Shown here piece after piece: positions 36,729 to 45,298 of a stretch of 64,000 nt of DNA. The position numbers and the translations under genes were made by a program. Location: NCBI GenBank assembly GCA_964251665.1, contig CAXUKO010000014.1:62001-126000 (forward strand). Direction: 5' to 3'. The stretch is from JBBQLG01 sp964251665. GTDB taxonomy: Bacteria > Bacteroidota > Bacteroidia > Cytophagales > Spirosomataceae. A model generated the notes under the pieces. That model was not told the DNA's origin and ran no database searches. It saw only the letters and a program-made list of their open reading frames with translations. Numbering within the stretch: the stretch's first letter is position 1; the number at the start of each line of letters is the position of its first letter.

Positions 36729-38549
36729 ATGGCAAAGCAAGGACGAAGTCTCGGCGCAGACGTCGAAGCAGAAGATAAAAAGAAGTTAACTAAGAGCAGT
36801 TTACAAAAGACGATGCGAATCTTTCGATTCGTTCGCCCGTACCGTACCCAGTTTATTCTGGGGTTCATGTTTTTGATCCTGTCGACTGGTACAACACTAA
36901 GTTTTGGGAAGCTAATCGGTGAAATCACCAGCGTAGTCGAGGGCAAATCGTCGTTCTCACTGAATCAGGTCGTCCTGTTTTTCGTGGGCGTTCTGGTCAT
37001 TCAGGCCATCTTATCCTTCTTCCGTATCTACTTTTTCGCGCAGGTTAGCGAACGGGCAATGGCCGATGTTCGCAAATCGGTATACAGTAAGATTATTAGC
37101 TTACCAGTCTACTTTTTTGAGCAACGTCGTGTGGGTGAACTTACCAGCCGGATCTCATCCGACGTAACGCAGTTGCAAGATGTGCTGTCGCTAACGCTGG
37201 CCGAATTGTTCCGGCAGGTCGCCACGCTAACCGTTGGTACAGCCATTATTTTTTACCTCTCCTGGAAGCTGACCCTATTTATGCTGGCTACGTTTCCAGT
37301 TATGGTTGTGGCCGCTATTTTCTTCGGCAAGTTTATCCGCAAACTGTCAAAGCAGTCCCAGGATGCACTGGCAAACGCTAACGTTGTCGTAGAGGAAACA
37401 CTGCAATCGGTCAACACCGTGAAAGCTTTTACCAACGAGCGGCTGGAGATTGTACGCTACACCAATGCCTTAGCCAGTGTCGTTACGAATGCATTGCGGG
37501 CGGCTAAATTCAGAGGTGTCTTTGTGTCGTTCATTATTTTCGCTCTGTTCGGGGGCATTGTGGGCGTTGTCTGGTACGGTGGGTCACTGGTGCAGGCTAA
37601 AGAATTACCCTTCGCCGATTTGCTGACGTTTATCATTTACACCATGTTTATTGGTGGTTCGGTTGGCGGCATGGGCGACCTGTATGCGCAGGTACAAAAG
37701 ACGATTGGAGCGTCGGAACGGATTCTGGACATTCTGGAAGAAACGCCGGAAGTTGATGTTGTTAACCCGCCAGCGGTGTTATCGGTACCAGTCGAAGGCA
37801 ATATTGCTTTCCGTAATGTACGTTTCTCGTACCCATCCAGACCCGATATTGAGGTGTTGAAAGGCATTTCGCTGGAGGTTAAATCAGGCCGTAAAATTGC
37901 GCTGGTTGGCCAGAGCGGGGCCGGAAAATCAACCATCGTGCAGTTACTGATGCGGTATTACCCCGTTGGCAGTGGCACGATTTCGGTAGATGGCCGCAGC
38001 CTGAGCGATTTCGACGTGACGAATCTGCGCCAGAACATCGCCGTGGTCCCCCAGGAAGTGATCTTGTTTGGCGGTACCATTTTTGAGAATATCAGCTACG
38101 GAAAGCCGGATGCTACAGAAGCCGAAATAATGGAAGCGGCCCGGAAAGCCAATGCCTTGGACTTTATTCAGTCATTTCCTGATGGGTTCCAGACGCTGGT
38201 GGGCGAGCGGGGCGTTAAATTATCGGGCGGACAGCGGCAGCGCATTGCCATTGCGCGGGCTATTCTGAAAGACCCGGCCATTTTGATTCTGGATGAAGCC
38301 ACCTCGTCGCTCGATGCTGAATCGGAACATCTGGTACAAGAAGCTCTGGATATTCTGATGCAGAATCGTACCACCGTTATTATTGCGCACCGACTGGCTA
38401 CTATCCGGAAAGTAGACATGATTTACGTCCTCCGCGATGGTCAGATTGCTGAATCGGGTACACACGACGAACTGGCGAATGTGGAAGATGGTATGTACGC
38501 GAACTTAGTTAAGTTGCAGTTCCAGACGAAGTTTGAACCAACCGAATAG
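36729..38549 (+). CDS. ABC exporter (MsbA-like, fused permease-ATPase)
   Basis: A 606-aa half-transporter. Six membrane segments (about residues 35-330) are followed by an ATPase with Walker A GQSGAGKST, Q-loop VVPQEVILFGGTIFENI, signature LSGGQRQR and Walker B ILILDEATSSLDAES. It works as a homodimer and probably exports lipid or another hydrophobic compound. Substrate cannot be told from sequence; lipid A flippases and multidrug exporters look alike. The Fur-family gene starts 2 bases after it ends, forming an operon. Confidence 0.93.
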   Translation: MAKQGRSLGADVEAEDKKKLTKSSLQKTMRIFRFVRPYRTQFILGFMFLILSTGTTLSFGKLIGEITSVVEGKSSFSLNQVVLFFVGVLVIQAILSFFRIYFFAQVSERAMADVRKSVYSKIISLPVYFFEQRRVGELTSRISSDVTQLQDVLSLTLAELFRQVATLTVGTAIIFYLSWKLTLFMLATFPVMVVAAIFFGKFIRKLSKQSQDALANANVVVEETLQSVNTVKAFTNERLEIVRYTNALASVVTNALRAAKFRGVFVSFIIFALFGGIVGVVWYGGSLVQAKELPFADLLTFIIYTMFIGGSVGGMGDLYAQVQKTIGASERILDILEETPEVDVVNPPAVLSVPVEGNIAFRNVRFSYPSRPDIEVLKGISLEVKSGRKIALVGQSGAGKSTIVQLLMRYYPVGSGTISVDGRSLSDFDVTNLRQNIAVVPQEVILFGGTIFENISYGKPDATEAEIMEAARKANALDFIQSFPDGFQTLVGERGVKLSGGQRQRIAIARAILKDPAILILDEATSSLDAESEHLVQEALDILMQNRTTVIIAHRLATIRKVDMIYVLRDGQIAESGTHDELANVEDGMYANLVKLQFQTKFEPTE

Positions 38550-38551
38550 CC

Positions 38552-38965
38552 GTGACAACCGCCGACACTCTTAAAGAATTTGACCTTCGGCGCACCAGCA
38601 GCCGGGAAGAAGTATTGACTTTATTCCTGAAAGCCAGTCATGCTCTCTCGCATGGTGATCTTGAACAGGGGCTTGGCCCGGATTACGACCGCGTAACCAT
38701 TTACCGGACGCTGAAAACGTTTCTGGACAAGGGTATACTTCACAAAGTGCTGGATGATGAGGGAGGCACCAAATATGCGCTCTGCCGACCCGGCTGTGGC
38801 AAAGACGACCATCACCACGACCATGTTCATTTTAAGTGTGAATTATGCGGTCAGACAACCTGCTTAGACAATGTTCAGATCCCGGCCATCAGTCTGCCTG
38901 TCGGCTATCAGCGTCAGGAAGTAAATCTGCTGATTCAGGGAACATGTTCGATTTGTAATAAATGA
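38552..38965 (+). CDS. Fur-family metal-dependent repressor
   Basis: A 137-aa regulator: winged-helix DNA-binding domain (about 1-80, RVTIYRTLKTFLDKGILHKV) and a dimerisation domain with a His-rich metal site (KDDHHHDHVHFKCELC) and a C-terminal pair CSIC. The structural zinc cysteines CELC and CSIC are present. Iron, zinc or peroxide sensing cannot be told apart. GTG start at 38552 lies 2 bases behind the ABC exporter, and its end overlaps the next gene by 4 bases, so all three are expected to be co-transcribed. Confidence 0.92.
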   Translation: MTTADTLKEFDLRRTSSREEVLTLFLKASHALSHGDLEQGLGPDYDRVTIYRTLKTFLDKGILHKVLDDEGGTKYALCRPGCGKDDHHHDHVHFKCELCGQTTCLDNVQIPAISLPVGYQRQEVNLLIQGTCSICNK

Positions 38966-40764
38966 CCACCATCGATCTATTTCAGCAACGCCAGAAAACC
39001 TTTAGTCAAACTGAACAGGCCGCCCAACGCCAGTATAATGAACTGGCCATTGGGCGGCTTGTCTGGTTTATCGGCGCGTCTATCGCCGTCTGGGTATTAA
39101 TCAACCGTGAGCAGACGATTTGGGCTATTGGAGCAGGCCTGATTGGCGTGATTGTGTTTCTCTATCTGCTGAAACGACATCAGGCCATCCGGCGCAAACG
39201 CGATTATGCCCATCACTTAGTTTTTGTGAATCAGGACGAAGCGGCCCGGATAGAACGCAAATTCACACGGACCGAAACCGGTAACGAATTTGCCAGCGTA
39301 ACACATCCGTACACCAGCGACCTGGATGTATTTGGTCCGCATTCCCTCTTTCGACTACTCAACCGAACGCATACGCTGCCCGGAGCCAAGCGGCTGGCAG
39401 AGTGGCTACAACACCCTGCTCCAGCCGAAACGATACGGTTTCGTCAGCAGGCCGTGGCTGAAGTAACACCTTTATTTGACTGGCGGCAACAGTTTGAAGC
39501 CATTGCGTACTTAAATCCTGATGTCAGTAAATCTCCTGACGAACTCCTCTCCTGGGCTACTGGCGAGACAGTACCTATTCCGGGTTATCTCAACGCAGTA
39601 CGATGGCTGTTACCCGCTGTAACGGGTGTTATTTTCGGCTGTTGGCTGGCGGGTCTCGTTCCCGGTTTAGCCGTTACCGGCACCCTTTTTCTGCACAGTT
39701 TGGTTCTGAGTCAGGTGGCGGCTCGGGTGAAAGCACTGAACGAACAAACACACACGATGGCGCGGGCGCTGAGCACCTACCGTGATTTGTTTCAGCATAT
39801 CGAACACCAATCGGTTCAGGCTACGCAACTTCGTCAGATACAGATTCACCTTTCCAGCGGTACTCAATCGGCATCCGTAGCTATTGCAAAGCTGAGTCGA
39901 CTGACCGAAAACCTTAGCTTCCGCCAGAATCCTTATTTTTATCTGCTGTTCGGGCTACCAACCCTGTGGGATGTTCACTACCTGATTGGACTGGAGAACT
40001 GGCGAAAACAATATGGCCAGCAGTTATCGGGCTGGTTCGGGGCGTTGGGTGATCTGGAAGCACTGAACAGCCTGGCCGGTCTTGCCTTTGCACATCCTGA
40101 CTATACGCTGCCCATCATTCAGGAGGATACGATTCATCTTGACACTCTTCTGGCTGCTCACCCGATGCTGGTTCCGGGCAAAGCCGTGGCTAACTCACTA
40201 AAACTGACGGGTGCCGGGCAGACGGTGCTGATTACCGGTTCGAATATGTCCGGGAAAAGTACCTTTTTGCGAACATTGGGTGCCAATGTGGTCCTGGCGC
40301 TGGCAGGGTCGGTGGTAAGTGCCGAGCGATTTATTTGTTCACCTATGCAGTTGTTCACCAGTATGCGGACACAGGATTCACTGGAAGAAAGCACCTCGTC
40401 GTTTTACGCGGAGTTGAAACGTTTGCAGACGCTAATCCGCATGGCGAATGCGCCGAATCAACTGCCGATTCTTTATTTCCTCGATGAGATCTTGAAGGGT
40501 ACTAACTCCGCCGACCGCCACCGGGGCGCTGAAGCCCTGATCCGGCAACTCCACCGCACGACAGCTTCTGGATTTGTGTCCACGCACGATCTGGAACTTG
40601 GTCAGCTTGGTAACGAGGAAGATTTCGTTCGCAATTATCACTTCCAGTCGGACATCCGTGAGGGTGAACTACTGTTTGACTACCGTCTGCGCGACGGTAT
40701 CTGCGCCAGTTTCAATGCCAGTCAATTAATGCAGGCTATTGGCATTGAGCTACCTATGGCTTAA
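38962..40764 (+). CDS. Membrane-anchored MutS-family ATPase
   Basis: A 600-aa MutS-related protein. The N-terminus has two hydrophobic segments (about 30-75) and another pair lies near 215-260. The core domain (about 100-400) and C-terminal MutS ATPase follow: Walker A GSNMSGKST, then LEESTSSFYAELKRL and Walker B YFLDEILKGTNSADRH. No mismatch-recognition N-terminal domain is seen, so true mismatch repair is unlikely. Similar proteins are common in Bacteroidota without known role. The ATG overlaps the Fur-family stop by 4 bases (ATGA), coupling translation. Confidence 0.9.
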   Translation: MTTIDLFQQRQKTFSQTEQAAQRQYNELAIGRLVWFIGASIAVWVLINREQTIWAIGAGLIGVIVFLYLLKRHQAIRRKRDYAHHLVFVNQDEAARIERKFTRTETGNEFASVTHPYTSDLDVFGPHSLFRLLNRTHTLPGAKRLAEWLQHPAPAETIRFRQQAVAEVTPLFDWRQQFEAIAYLNPDVSKSPDELLSWATGETVPIPGYLNAVRWLLPAVTGVIFGCWLAGLVPGLAVTGTLFLHSLVLSQVAARVKALNEQTHTMARALSTYRDLFQHIEHQSVQATQLRQIQIHLSSGTQSASVAIAKLSRLTENLSFRQNPYFYLLFGLPTLWDVHYLIGLENWRKQYGQQLSGWFGALGDLEALNSLAGLAFAHPDYTLPIIQEDTIHLDTLLAAHPMLVPGKAVANSLKLTGAGQTVLITGSNMSGKSTFLRTLGANVVLALAGSVVSAERFICSPMQLFTSMRTQDSLEESTSSFYAELKRLQTLIRMANAPNQLPILYFLDEILKGTNSADRHRGAEALIRQLHRTTASGFVSTHDLELGQLGNEEDFVRNYHFQSDIREGELLFDYRLRDGICASFNASQLMQAIGIELPMA

Positions 40765-40812
40765 TTTATCCTTTTTGATCGTGTATTAGTACTAAAATGT
40801 ATCTCTGGACAC

Positions 40813-40842
40813 TTGCCAAAACGGGCGGTTGTCGTATATTTG
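40813..40842 (+). promoter_or_regulatory. Strong-looking promoter with no gene downstream
   Basis: TTGC (40813-40816), 18 bases, then TATATTTG (40835-40842): a near-ideal Bacteroidota promoter. The dyad GTATGC-TT-GCATAC (40858-40871) is just past the expected start. No coding frame follows before the bidirectional hairpin at 40921-40942. Confidence 0.5.
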
Positions 40843-40848
40843 CTATTG

Positions 40849-40945
40849 CAAAAAATAGTATGCTTGCATACCATTATACGAAGTGAACAAACGAATTGTA
40901 GCAGATCGGGTCATAAAAAAAGCCTCTTCGTTTGAAGAGGCTTTA
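40849..40945 (+). ncRNA. Candidate small RNA (about 95 nt)
   Basis: If the promoter at 40813-40842 is active, a transcript of about 95 nt would run to the hairpin at 40921-40942, whose plus-strand tail is only TTT. No start codon with a conserved peptide is seen. It could instead be the remnant of a lost regulator gene. Confidence 0.25.
40914..40942 (-). terminator. tRNA-Phe terminator
   Basis: AGCCTCTTC (40921-40929) / GAAGAGGCT (40934-40942) with a 4-nt loop, followed on the minus strand by TTTTTTT. Eight bases after the tRNA 3' end. Confidence 0.85.
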
Positions 40946-40950
40946 GAACG

Positions 40951-41023
40951 TGGTGATGGACGGAATCGAACCGCCGACACAAGGATTTTCAGTCCTTTGC
41001 TCTACCAACTGAGCTACATCACC
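40951..41023 (-). tRNA. tRNA-Phe (anticodon GAA)
   Basis: A 73-nt tRNA on the minus strand. The acceptor arm GGTGATG pairs with CATCACC, with discriminator A. D-arm GCTCAGTTGGTAGAGC, anticodon loop CTGAAAA with GAA at the centre, and T-loop GGTTCGATTCC are all present. The CCA end is not encoded. It has its own promoter and terminator, so it is a single-gene unit. Confidence 0.97.
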
Positions 41024-41044
41024 GGATTACTGTAAATGTGGGTG

Positions 41045-41075
41045 CAAAGGTAAGGTGACACGTGTCCTTTTGCAA
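41045..41075 (-). promoter_or_regulatory. tRNA-Phe promoter
   Basis: On the minus strand TTGC (41072-41075), 19 bases, then TACCTTTG (41045-41052). The perfect 10-bp palindrome GACACGTGTC (41057-41066) is in the spacer. Predicted leader about 15 nt. Confidence 0.65.
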
Positions 41076-41158
41076 CCGTTGGCCTATACTTTTTTTAGTT
41101 TCTTAACCATTGGCTGTCGAATCTGTTGACCATCAGTCAGCTTAGCCACTTAAATTTT

Positions 41159-42547
41159 ATGGAAATTATTCAGCAGATAGTGTTCATTGCCGCACTGGTT
41201 GCCGCCGTCTACTTCGTTATTCAGCGCGTTGACCTCATTCGGAAGAGTATCCAACTTGGTCGGGCCGAAGATCGCACGGATAACCCCAGTGAACGGTGGA
41301 AGATTACCGCCCTAGTAGCTTTCGGACAAAAGAAGATGCTCACGAATCCGCTGGTCGGGGTGATGCACTTCATTATTTACGTTGGCTTTATCATCATCAA
41401 CATTGAGATCGTCGAGATTATCTTGGACGGAATCTTAGGCACACACCGACTTTTCGCTCCTTATATCGCGTCGATTTACCCATACCTGATTGGTGTTTTT
41501 GAGGTACTGGCTTTCGGCGTTTTAGCAGTTTGCGTTGGTTTTCTTGGCCGTCGGTACGTGGCTAAGGTAGGCCGCTTTCAACCCGAAAACCACGAGGAGA
41601 TGCGCCCTCGTTGGCCCCGGCTTGATGCCACGGTTATTCTGACGGCAGAGATTCTGTTAATGATCGCGTTTCTGACCTGGAACGCATCGGATAGCGTTTT
41701 GCGCGATCGGGGCTTTGGTCACTACGGCGAACTGAAAGGGGTTATCCCGGATTTCCTGATCAGTGGCTACCTCAAGCCGCTGTTCAATGGTTTCAGCGAT
41801 ACGGCTTTAGTTGCCTATGAGCGGTTCTCGTGGTGGTTCCACATTCTGGGTATTCTCGCCTTCGCAGTCTATGTAACTTACTCCAAGCACCTGCACATTG
41901 CGCTGGCTTTCCCGAACGTCTATTACTCCGACCTGCAACCGAAAGGCGAAATGCAGAATATGCCCGCCATCACCAGCGAGGTGCAGTTGGCATTGGGCAT
42001 CGAATCAACGGTAGCCCTGAATGGTACGCAAGCCAACGAAAACGGCGAGCAACCTGCCGAACTGGAGCGTTTCGGGGCAAAAGACGTAACGGATCTGAAA
42101 TGGATTAACCTAATGAATGCCTATTCCTGCACCGAGTGCGGGCGGTGTTCGGCGGCTTGTCCAGCCACCATGACCGGCAAGAAATTGTCGCCCCGTAAAA
42201 TCATGATGGATACCCGCGACCGGATGGAAGATATTCAGCGCGGCTGGAAAACAAACGGTCCCGATTTTAAGGATGACAAATCGTTGCTCAATGATTACAT
42301 CACGGTCGAAGAGATCAATGCCTGTACGACCTGTCAGGCTTGCGTGAATGCCTGCCCGGTAAACATCAGTCCGCTGGACATTATTCTGCAACTCCGCCGG
42401 TACCGCGTTATGGAAGAAGCCCAGGCACCCGCTTCCTGGAACGCCATGTTCAGCAATATCGAGAACAATATGGCTCCCTGGAAATTTTCGCCCAGCGACC
42501 GTTTCAACTGGGCAGAGCAGGTAAATGAGCCAGTATCTTCTAAATAG
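41159..42547 (+). CDS. Membrane-bound 4Fe-4S protein (HdrC/NarI-like fusion)
   Basis: A 462-aa protein with about five membrane helices at the N-terminus (to about residue 270), then two 4Fe-4S motifs: CTECGRCSAACP (Cys324, 327, 330, 334) and CTTCQACVNACP (Cys389, 392, 395, 399). It resembles heterodisulfide-reductase subunit C/E fusions that pass electrons from quinone to an HdrB-like partner, here the CCG-domain gene at 43898. Electron donor and acceptor are unknown. ATG 41159 is preferred to 41126 because it begins the first membrane helix. A membrane-protein gene separates the pair. Confidence 0.9.
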   Translation: MEIIQQIVFIAALVAAVYFVIQRVDLIRKSIQLGRAEDRTDNPSERWKITALVAFGQKKMLTNPLVGVMHFIIYVGFIIINIEIVEIILDGILGTHRLFAPYIASIYPYLIGVFEVLAFGVLAVCVGFLGRRYVAKVGRFQPENHEEMRPRWPRLDATVILTAEILLMIAFLTWNASDSVLRDRGFGHYGELKGVIPDFLISGYLKPLFNGFSDTALVAYERFSWWFHILGILAFAVYVTYSKHLHIALAFPNVYYSDLQPKGEMQNMPAITSEVQLALGIESTVALNGTQANENGEQPAELERFGAKDVTDLKWINLMNAYSCTECGRCSAACPATMTGKKLSPRKIMMDTRDRMEDIQRGWKTNGPDFKDDKSLLNDYITVEEINACTTCQACVNACPVNISPLDIILQLRRYRVMEEAQAPASWNAMFSNIENNMAPWKFSPSDRFNWAEQVNEPVSSK

Positions 42548-42588
42548 CCTACCATAGTAGTTGGCTTGATAAACCATAATAACACTCG

Positions 42589-42596
42589 TACTTTTG
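42589..42596 (+). promoter_or_regulatory. Promoter of the interposed membrane-protein gene
   Basis: TACTTTTG matches TAnnTTTG; TTG at 42566-42568 is 20 bases upstream. The start of transcription near 42603 leaves a leader of about 12 nt before ATG 42615. Confidence 0.55.
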
Positions 42597-42614
42597 GCAT
42601 TCTTCCCCGTAAGT

Positions 42615-43889
42615 ATGAGTGTTATTATCCTGAAGATTTTAGTAGTTCTGGTCTGTACAGGCAGTTTTGGAATCGTTTACAGATTCCGGGCTCAGGTGGT
42701 AAATTTACCGGCGTCAACAATCAACCCGATTCTGGCAGCGGCTTTTGTTCTTTTCCGTATTGTACCCTTCATTGCCATCTATTTGGTTGCAGGACAGGAA
42801 ACCCACTCCGATGTTCCGGTTTTTTACGAAGCCGCGCGGCAGGCTTTACAGGGGAAAGTGGTATACCGCGATTTCTGGTCACCGTATAGCCCCCTGTTTG
42901 CTTACCTCACCGCCTTACCACTTATTTTTTGGCATAGCGCAAAGGCTGTTGTACTGCTGATGATTCTGGTAGAGGGGATAGCGTGGTGGTTAACCTATCG
43001 GTTTTATTATTCACGTCGCGGACGTTCAGTTCAATTATCCGCTCTACTTTATATGCTTTTACCAGCGCCTTTGTCATTCTGCGTACTAGGCGGGCAGGAA
43101 GATGTCTGGATGTGGGCCGTTGGTGCGGTTAGCCTGTACCAGTGGCAGGCAAAGCCGAATGCTTTTCGATTGGGACTAATTATGGCCTTAATGCTTCTTG
43201 TTACCAAAGCGCTGGCCATTTTAATTGTCATAGGTTTGTTGTTCTGGGTTCGTCAGCCAGTCCGGTATGTGGCGGGTTTACTTACTATTGGTTTACCTGG
43301 CTTGGTGGTTCTGTATGCCCTGACAGGCATGGGCATGTTAACGCCACTGATGTTCGCTAACCTGCCGTTTGCCCCGAATCTGTGGACGGTGCTGGCACCA
43401 ATTATCGGTAACTTTATGTCTTATGCCAGCGTACTGAGTGGAATTGGACTAGTAGTAGTAGTAACGCTGGCGGCTTATTGCGGTTGGCAATTGAGGCTGC
43501 GTAACAGGCCGTACGAAGACAGTTTACCCCTTTTATGGATACTCTGCTTTGGCTTTTTGATGTTCGTGCATAAGAGTTCATTCGGCAACTACGCCTTTAT
43601 CTACCTCATCCCATTGCTGTTTTGCCTGATCGACTGGCGGAACAGGGCCGACATCTCTTTTCTGTTGGTACTAAACGCATTGGTAACCATTCAGCCGTCG
43701 TACTGGTGGCGGATTGGTGCACCACTCATGACAAACATAACGTTGCTGAGCAATAGTGCCAACTTAATAGAATACGCTATGGAAGTGGGTGTAGTGGTTA
43801 GTGTAGGGTATTTCGTTTGGCGAGCCTATCAGCAAACCGCCACCATTAATCAGGAAGTCAGTAGCAGTTCATTGCTTACTTTAAAATAA
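42615..43889 (+). CDS. Polytopic membrane protein, putative GT-C-type glycosyltransferase
   Basis: A 424-aa protein with about 10-12 hydrophobic segments. An early loop reads FYEAARQALQGKVVYRDFWSPYSPLFAYL in parts (VVYRDFWSPYSPLFAY); this acidic-aromatic loop after the first helix recalls GT-C/DUF2029-like mannosyltransferases, which use polyprenol sugars. The match is weak and function unproven. ATG 42615 is set by the promoter at 42589; an upstream TTG at 42594 is inside that promoter. It sits between the two iron-sulfur genes and ends 8 bases before the second. Base composition seems more AT-rich than the neighbours. Confidence 0.7.
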   Translation: MSVIILKILVVLVCTGSFGIVYRFRAQVVNLPASTINPILAAAFVLFRIVPFIAIYLVAGQETHSDVPVFYEAARQALQGKVVYRDFWSPYSPLFAYLTALPLIFWHSAKAVVLLMILVEGIAWWLTYRFYYSRRGRSVQLSALLYMLLPAPLSFCVLGGQEDVWMWAVGAVSLYQWQAKPNAFRLGLIMALMLLVTKALAILIVIGLLFWVRQPVRYVAGLLTIGLPGLVVLYALTGMGMLTPLMFANLPFAPNLWTVLAPIIGNFMSYASVLSGIGLVVVVTLAAYCGWQLRLRNRPYEDSLPLLWILCFGFLMFVHKSSFGNYAFIYLIPLLFCLIDWRNRADISFLLVLNALVTIQPSYWWRIGAPLMTNITLLSNSANLIEYAMEVGVVVSVGYFVWRAYQQTATINQEVSSSSLLTLK

Positions 43890-43897
43890 ATTGACCT

Positions 43898-44704
43898 ATG
43901 GAAGTAACTTCCGAAAAAACATATACTGTTCCGACGATGGCCGACATGGCCGCAGCCGGAGATGCGCCAGAAATCCTCTTTTGGGTTGGCTGTGCCGGCT
44001 CGTTCGATGACCGGTATAAGCGGGTGACCATTGCTTTCGTCCGTATCCTGAACCATGTAGGCATTAAATTCGCCGTTTTAGGGCCGGAAGAAGGATGTAC
44101 CGGTGATCCTGCCCGCCGGGCTGGTAACGAATTTTTGTTCCAGATGCAGGCCGTCTCGAACATACAGGTACTGAATGGCTACAATGTTAAGAAGATTGTC
44201 ACCGCCTGTCCGCACTGCTTCAATACCATTAAAAATGAGTATCCTGAACTGGGCGGCAACTATGAAGTAATCCACCATTCTCAGTTTTTACAGCAGCTCA
44301 TCAACGAAGGTCGCGTGAAGGTTAAAGATGGTGAAACGTTTAAAGGACGCCGGATTACCTTTCATGATTCCTGTTACCTCGGTCGGGCCAATAAGATTTA
44401 CGAAGCTCCCCGTGAAGTCTTACAGGCACTGGACGTTGATCTGGTCGAGATGAAACGCTCCCGGGCGAATGGCTTATGTTGCGGGGCGGGTGGAGGCCAG
44501 TATTTCAAGGAGCCGGAGCCGGGTAAAAAAGACATTAACGTGGAGCGGGTTCAGGAAGCGCTGGCAACTGGTGCCGATACCATTGCCGTTGCATGTCCGT
44601 TCTGCATGACGATGATGTCCGACGGGGTCAAGAATCAGAACCGCGAAGATTCGGTAAAGGTCTACGACATTTCGGAACTCATCGCGCGCGGGCAAGGGTT
44701 GTAA
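43898..44704 (+). CDS. CCG-domain iron-sulfur protein (HdrB-like)
   Basis: A 268-aa soluble protein with the two CCG cysteine-rich domains: GCTGDPARR and CPHCFNTIKNEYP in the first half, then DSCYLGR, CCGAGGGQYF and CPFCMTMM. Such domains bind an unusual 4Fe-4S cluster or zinc in heterodisulfide reductase B, succinate dehydrogenase E and glycolate/lactate oxidase subunits. It is probably the partner of the membrane 4Fe-4S protein at 41159. The substrate is unknown. It follows the membrane-protein gene by 8 bases, so they share transcription. Confidence 0.92.
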   Translation: MEVTSEKTYTVPTMADMAAAGDAPEILFWVGCAGSFDDRYKRVTIAFVRILNHVGIKFAVLGPEEGCTGDPARRAGNEFLFQMQAVSNIQVLNGYNVKKIVTACPHCFNTIKNEYPELGGNYEVIHHSQFLQQLINEGRVKVKDGETFKGRRITFHDSCYLGRANKIYEAPREVLQALDVDLVEMKRSRANGLCCGAGGGQYFKEPEPGKKDINVERVQEALATGADTIAVACPFCMTMMSDGVKNQNREDSVKVYDISELIARGQGL

Positions 44705-44712
44705 ACGCAGGG

Positions 44713-44761
44713 GTTAGCAGGCAGTGGGTAGATTATATAAAGGTCTCAACTGCTTACTAAC
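44713..44761. repeat. Imperfect inverted repeat upstream of the 170-aa gene
   Basis: GTTAGCAGGCAGT (44713-44725) pairs with ACTGCTTACTAAC (44749-44761), the two mismatches being G-U compatible. Located 24 bases before the next ATG. Confidence 0.5.
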
Positions 44762-44785
44762 TGATACTCATTAACCGCTATCTGT

Positions 44786-45298
44786 ATGTGGATCGACTTT
44801 GATAAAATCGCAGATGATGCCCGTGTCTGGGTCTATCAGGCTAACCGGCCCCTATCGTCGGCCGATGTTTCTACCATTGAACAGGCGTTGCAACCGGCTC
44901 TGACCAATTGGGCTGCGCATGGACAACCCTTAGTGGCGTCGGCCAAAGTAATCGAAAATCGCTTTATTGTAGTAGCAGTGGATGAAGATCAGGCACTACC
45001 CAGCGGTTGTTCAATCGATGCCTCTGTGCGGTTTGTGCAACAGATCGGTCAGCAACTGGGCCAGTCCGGCACAGCGGTTGATTTCATGGACCGGTCAGCG
45101 GCTTATCAGGCTGTCACGGGTGCCGTTGAGACGCTGGCCCTACCGGAAATAAAGACGGCGGTGGCCGACGGGCGTTTAACACCAGATACGACGGTGTTTA
45201 ACACATTAGTGAAATCGAAAGCCGATTTTCTGACCAACTGGCGGGTAAAAGCCATTGATACATGGCTGAAACGGTACTTTAAAAACGTAACGGCGTAA
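44786..45298 (+). CDS. Conserved hypothetical protein (often misnamed ABC transporter ATPase)
   Basis: A 170-aa cytoplasmic protein opening with WIDFDKIADDARVWVYQANRPLS and containing SGCSIDASVRFVQQ. The pattern (ARVWVYQANR; GCSIDASV) is shared by a Bacteroidota family that databases often label ABC transporter ATPase, but it has no Walker A, Walker B or signature motif. It typically follows a CCG-domain iron-sulfur gene, as here, suggesting a linked role. The stop overlaps the next start by one base. Function unknown. Confidence 0.85.
   Translation: MWIDFDKIADDARVWVYQANRPLSSADVSTIEQALQPALTNWAAHGQPLVASAKVIENRFIVVAVDEDQALPSGCSIDASVRFVQQIGQQLGQSGTAVDFMDRSAAYQAVTGAVETLALPEIKTAVADGRLTPDTTVFNTLVKSKADFLTNWRVKAIDTWLKRYFKNVTA

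Noticed and set aside
44786..45298. ABC transporter ATPase label
   Set aside because: No Walker A, Walker B or signature motif is present.
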